Shown here: one piece after another, positions 62,265-64,000 of the stretch
Numbering within the stretch: the stretch's first letter is position 1
Layout of the letters: each line of letters starts with the position of its first letter
DNA from: Kolteria novifilia
Lineage (GTDB): Bacteria > Planctomycetota > Planctomycetia > Kolteriales > Kolteriaceae
Direction: 5' to 3'
Length of the DNA stretch: 64,000 bases
Assembly (NCBI GenBank): GCA_007748055.1
Contig: CP036279.1
Location: 2,170,001 to 2,234,000, forward strand
The notes under the pieces: model-generated
Told to the model about the DNA's origin: nothing
Database searches by the model: none
The model's input: the letters and a program-made list of their open reading frames with translations, nothing else
Program-made: the position numbers and the translations under genes

Positions 62265-64000
62265 GAGGGAGTGGAAGTTCGATGGCGAACGAATCGGCAT
62301 CACCACGCGGACCCGAGATTCTTTGAGATCGACGATCTCGGGGGTTGTTAGCTCATGCCCCTCGGCTCCGAAGTGGATCTCGAGGACCGGCGCGTCCCAC
62401 GATTCGGGGTTCGTCCGAATGACTCGGCCGGCGCGATCGTCGCTGAGAACGACCCAGCTCCCCAGCGGCATCAGGGAGACGACTTGAAGGAAGGACCGAA
62501 CCGAGATTTGGTCGAAGACTCCCTCGTTCGTCTGACGCAGCAAATACTCGACGACCGAGTAGGGAAGCATCGCTCGCCGGAAGGGGCGACTTGAGATGAG
62601 GGCGAGATAGCTGTCGGCGACGGCCAAGATGCGGGCGTAGGGATGGATCTCGCCGAGGGTCTTGCCGCGCGGGTAGCCACTGCCATCGCCCCGCTCGTGA
62701 ACTTGGTAGCACGCCAAGCGGACCGAACGCGGCAACTGGAAGAGGTGCAGCACGTCGGCGGTGTGTTGGATGTGTCGCATCACGTCCTGGTATTCCTGCT
62801 GGCGCAGCCTCCGAGGGAGCTGGGTCAGCTTCGCGGGGATCTCGCGCATGCCGATGTCGTGGAAGAGTCCCGAGAGGCCGATGAGCACGACATTGCTCTC
62901 GTCGTAGCCGAGATCGGCGGCCATCGCCATGCCGAGCGTCGCCATGCTGAGGGAATGGCGAAGGAGGTACTTCTCCTCCGCCGGTCTCGAGGCGATCGAG
63001 ATCGCGACGTCGACGTCGACCGTCAGCATCCGCATCAGGTTCTTGATGATCGTGGTTGCTTGAGCGAGCACCCCCTTGCGTTGATCCTCGGCGCAGTGAA
63101 CGTTCCCCATGATTCGATTGAGTTGAGCGAGCGACTCCTCGAAGACACGCTCGCAGTCGGCGACGACACTCTTCTCGTAGGGGGCGGCCCCGTGGGAGCG
63201 ACAGCGGTCGCGGAAGGCTTGTCCCCCGTGGATGATCTCGGAGACGCGGGTGCGTTGGATCTCCCGATCAAGTCGTTGGGTGGCGATCGACGCCGAATCA
63301 AGCGTCTCGGGGGCGAGGCAGGTGTTGAACGACTCGGCGTAGTGGGGGCCGAGCAGTTTCACGCAGTCGCTTTCGCGGACCCAGACCGTTTCGACTTTCT
63401 GGCCGTTGAGTTCTCGCAGGAGCCGCGGACTGATCGGGTAGCCGGCCTCGAGCAGTCGTCTGCCGCCGAGATCCTCGAGAGGGAACTCAAGCGTGTCGCA
63501 CAGGGGCAGCTCGCTGATCGAGATGGCGCGGAGGCCGTCGGCGATTGCTCGCTTGTCGGCCCTCGACGGGGCGCGTGAGGGTTGGGGAGTCGGGGCGTGG
63601 GGGCTCGTCGTGGGGCGGGCCGCCGACTCGGTGGCTTGGCTACCTGATGTTTCCATCGCTTGCCGCAAGGCGTCGATCACCTCGACCACGTTCTCGTAGC
63701 GTTGGGTCCGGTTTCGCTTGGTCATCTTCGCGAGCACGGCGTGAATCGAGGAGGGAAGCCGATCGTGTTTGGGAAGAACGACGTCTGCGTTCTCGATCAG
63801 CTTGTCGATGAGCGATTCGCCCGGGAACGGGACCTTGCCGGTGACGAGATGATAGAGCGTGGTGCCGAGACTGTAGATGTCGGCGCGCTGGTCGGTCGAG
63901 TCGAACTGGCGGGCTTGCTCGGGAGCCATGTAGTCGACGGTGCCGGCGACGCCGAGAGCCTGGGGGCCGGCGGAGGATCGCTTCGCGCGTCGGGCCGCGT
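62262..64000 (-). CDS. Ser/Thr protein kinase fused to HD-GYP domain (partial, 5' end beyond window)
   Basis: The visible 578 residues begin inside a kinase domain: GVAGTVDYMAPEQARQFD (activation-loop end), DIYSLGTTLYHLVTGKVPF and NRTQRYENVVEVIDAL. After a Ser/Pro-rich linker comes a middle domain (DTLEFPLEDLGGRRLLEAGYPIS) and then HD-GYP: LSGLFHDIGMREIP, HIQHTADVLHLF, VHERGDGSGYP, ILAVADSYLALISSRPFR. The usual double His before Glu is reduced to V-H-E. A PilZ-like C-terminal strand set follows (GSWVVLSDDRAGRVIRTN). This joins phosphorylation and cyclic-nucleotide signalling in one chain. The TAG stop belongs to a MITE-like element. Confidence 0.88.
   Translation of the reverse strand, partial: AARRAKRSSAGPQALGVAGTVDYMAPEQARQFDSTDQRADIYSLGTTLYHLVTGKVPFPGESLIDKLIENADVVLPKHDRLPSSIHAVLAKMTKRNRTQRYENVVEVIDALRQAMETSGSQATESAARPTTSPHAPTPQPSRAPSRADKRAIADGLRAISISELPLCDTLEFPLEDLGGRRLLEAGYPISPRLLRELNGQKVETVWVRESDCVKLLGPHYAESFNTCLAPETLDSASIATQRLDREIQRTRVSEIIHGGQAFRDRCRSHGAAPYEKSVVADCERVFEESLAQLNRIMGNVHCAEDQRKGVLAQATTIIKNLMRMLTVDVDVAISIASRPAEEKYLLRHSLSMATLGMAMAADLGYDESNVVLIGLSGLFHDIGMREIPAKLTQLPRRLRQQEYQDVMRHIQHTADVLHLFQLPRSVRLACYQVHERGDGSGYPRGKTLGEIHPYARILAVADSYLALISSRPFRRAMLPYSVVEYLLRQTNEGVFDQISVRSFLQVVSLMPLGSWVVLSDDRAGRVIRTNPESWDAPVLEIHFGAEGHELTTPEIVDLKESRVRVVMPIRSPSNFHSL

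Overview
The window looks like a piece of a planctomycete chromosome. It is GC-rich and dense in genes. It carries several families that are hallmarks of that phylum: a secreted PSCyt1/DUF1549/DUF1553 protein beside a Tat-exported DUF1501 protein, a formylglycine-type sulfatase, a XylR-like regulator joining a periplasmic-binding domain to an AraC DNA-binding domain, and several large Ser/Thr kinases with unusual accessory domains. One tRNA-Leu(GAG) is present. No rRNA, CRISPR array, prophage or intact IS transposase gene is visible. The species cannot be named from the sequence alone.

Layout. 1-8 kb: an envelope glycosylation group with three GT-C type membrane glycosyltransferases (two are tandem paralogues), a DPM1-like GT2 enzyme and a methyltransferase. 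8-16 kb: an HtrA-type protease, the DUF1501 and DUF1549/DUF1553 operon, and a divergent XylR-like regulator. 15.7-17.5 kb: sparse, with only small putative genes. 17.5-25 kb: a YndJ-like membrane protein, an M28 peptidase, a DAACS symporter, EboE, flotillin FloA and a small conserved-looking protein. 25-33 kb: a WD40 Ser/Thr kinase facing a 1308-residue FHA/coiled-coil/pseudokinase protein. 33-42 kb: housekeeping genes cysC, ribH and nusB, a TPR protein and a HEAT-like protein, a PDZ protein with two aspartic-protease motifs, a CDF metal exporter and a lipoprotein MsrB. 42-49 kb: a kinase with a Cache-like sensor, an RRM protein, tRNA-Leu, an orphan N6-adenine DNA methyltransferase and an HD-GYP protein. 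49-60 kb: a hybrid histidine kinase with a PhnD-like sensor, a sulfatase, rpiB, and a four-gene two-component cluster (ANTAR regulator, globin-coupled histidine kinase, double receiver, REC-PAS-histidine kinase). 60-64 kb: a copper-storage-type Csp protein, a helical protein and a Ser/Thr kinase fused to an HD-GYP domain, cut by the window end.

The strongest unexplained signal is a dispersed family of short non-coding elements. Their terminal inverted repeats are TAGTGTCCTGATTGG...CCAATCAGGACACTA. Three copies span exactly 154 bp by my coordinates. A fourth has an internal 27-bp tandem expansion, a fifth has shrunk to 69 bp, and two more are partial or decayed. They look like IS630/Tc1-type MITEs flanked by TA. 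Six of seven lie between convergent genes, and in three of them the terminal TAG is the stop codon of the neighbouring gene or genes. A second palindromic family (CACTGGC...GCCAGTG) often lies beside them.

Functionally the window is rich in signalling. It has three active-looking Ser/Thr kinases, one pseudokinase, three histidine kinases, two stand-alone response regulators and two HD-GYP domains. All function calls are by motif and family recognition from the translated sequence. No database search was run.
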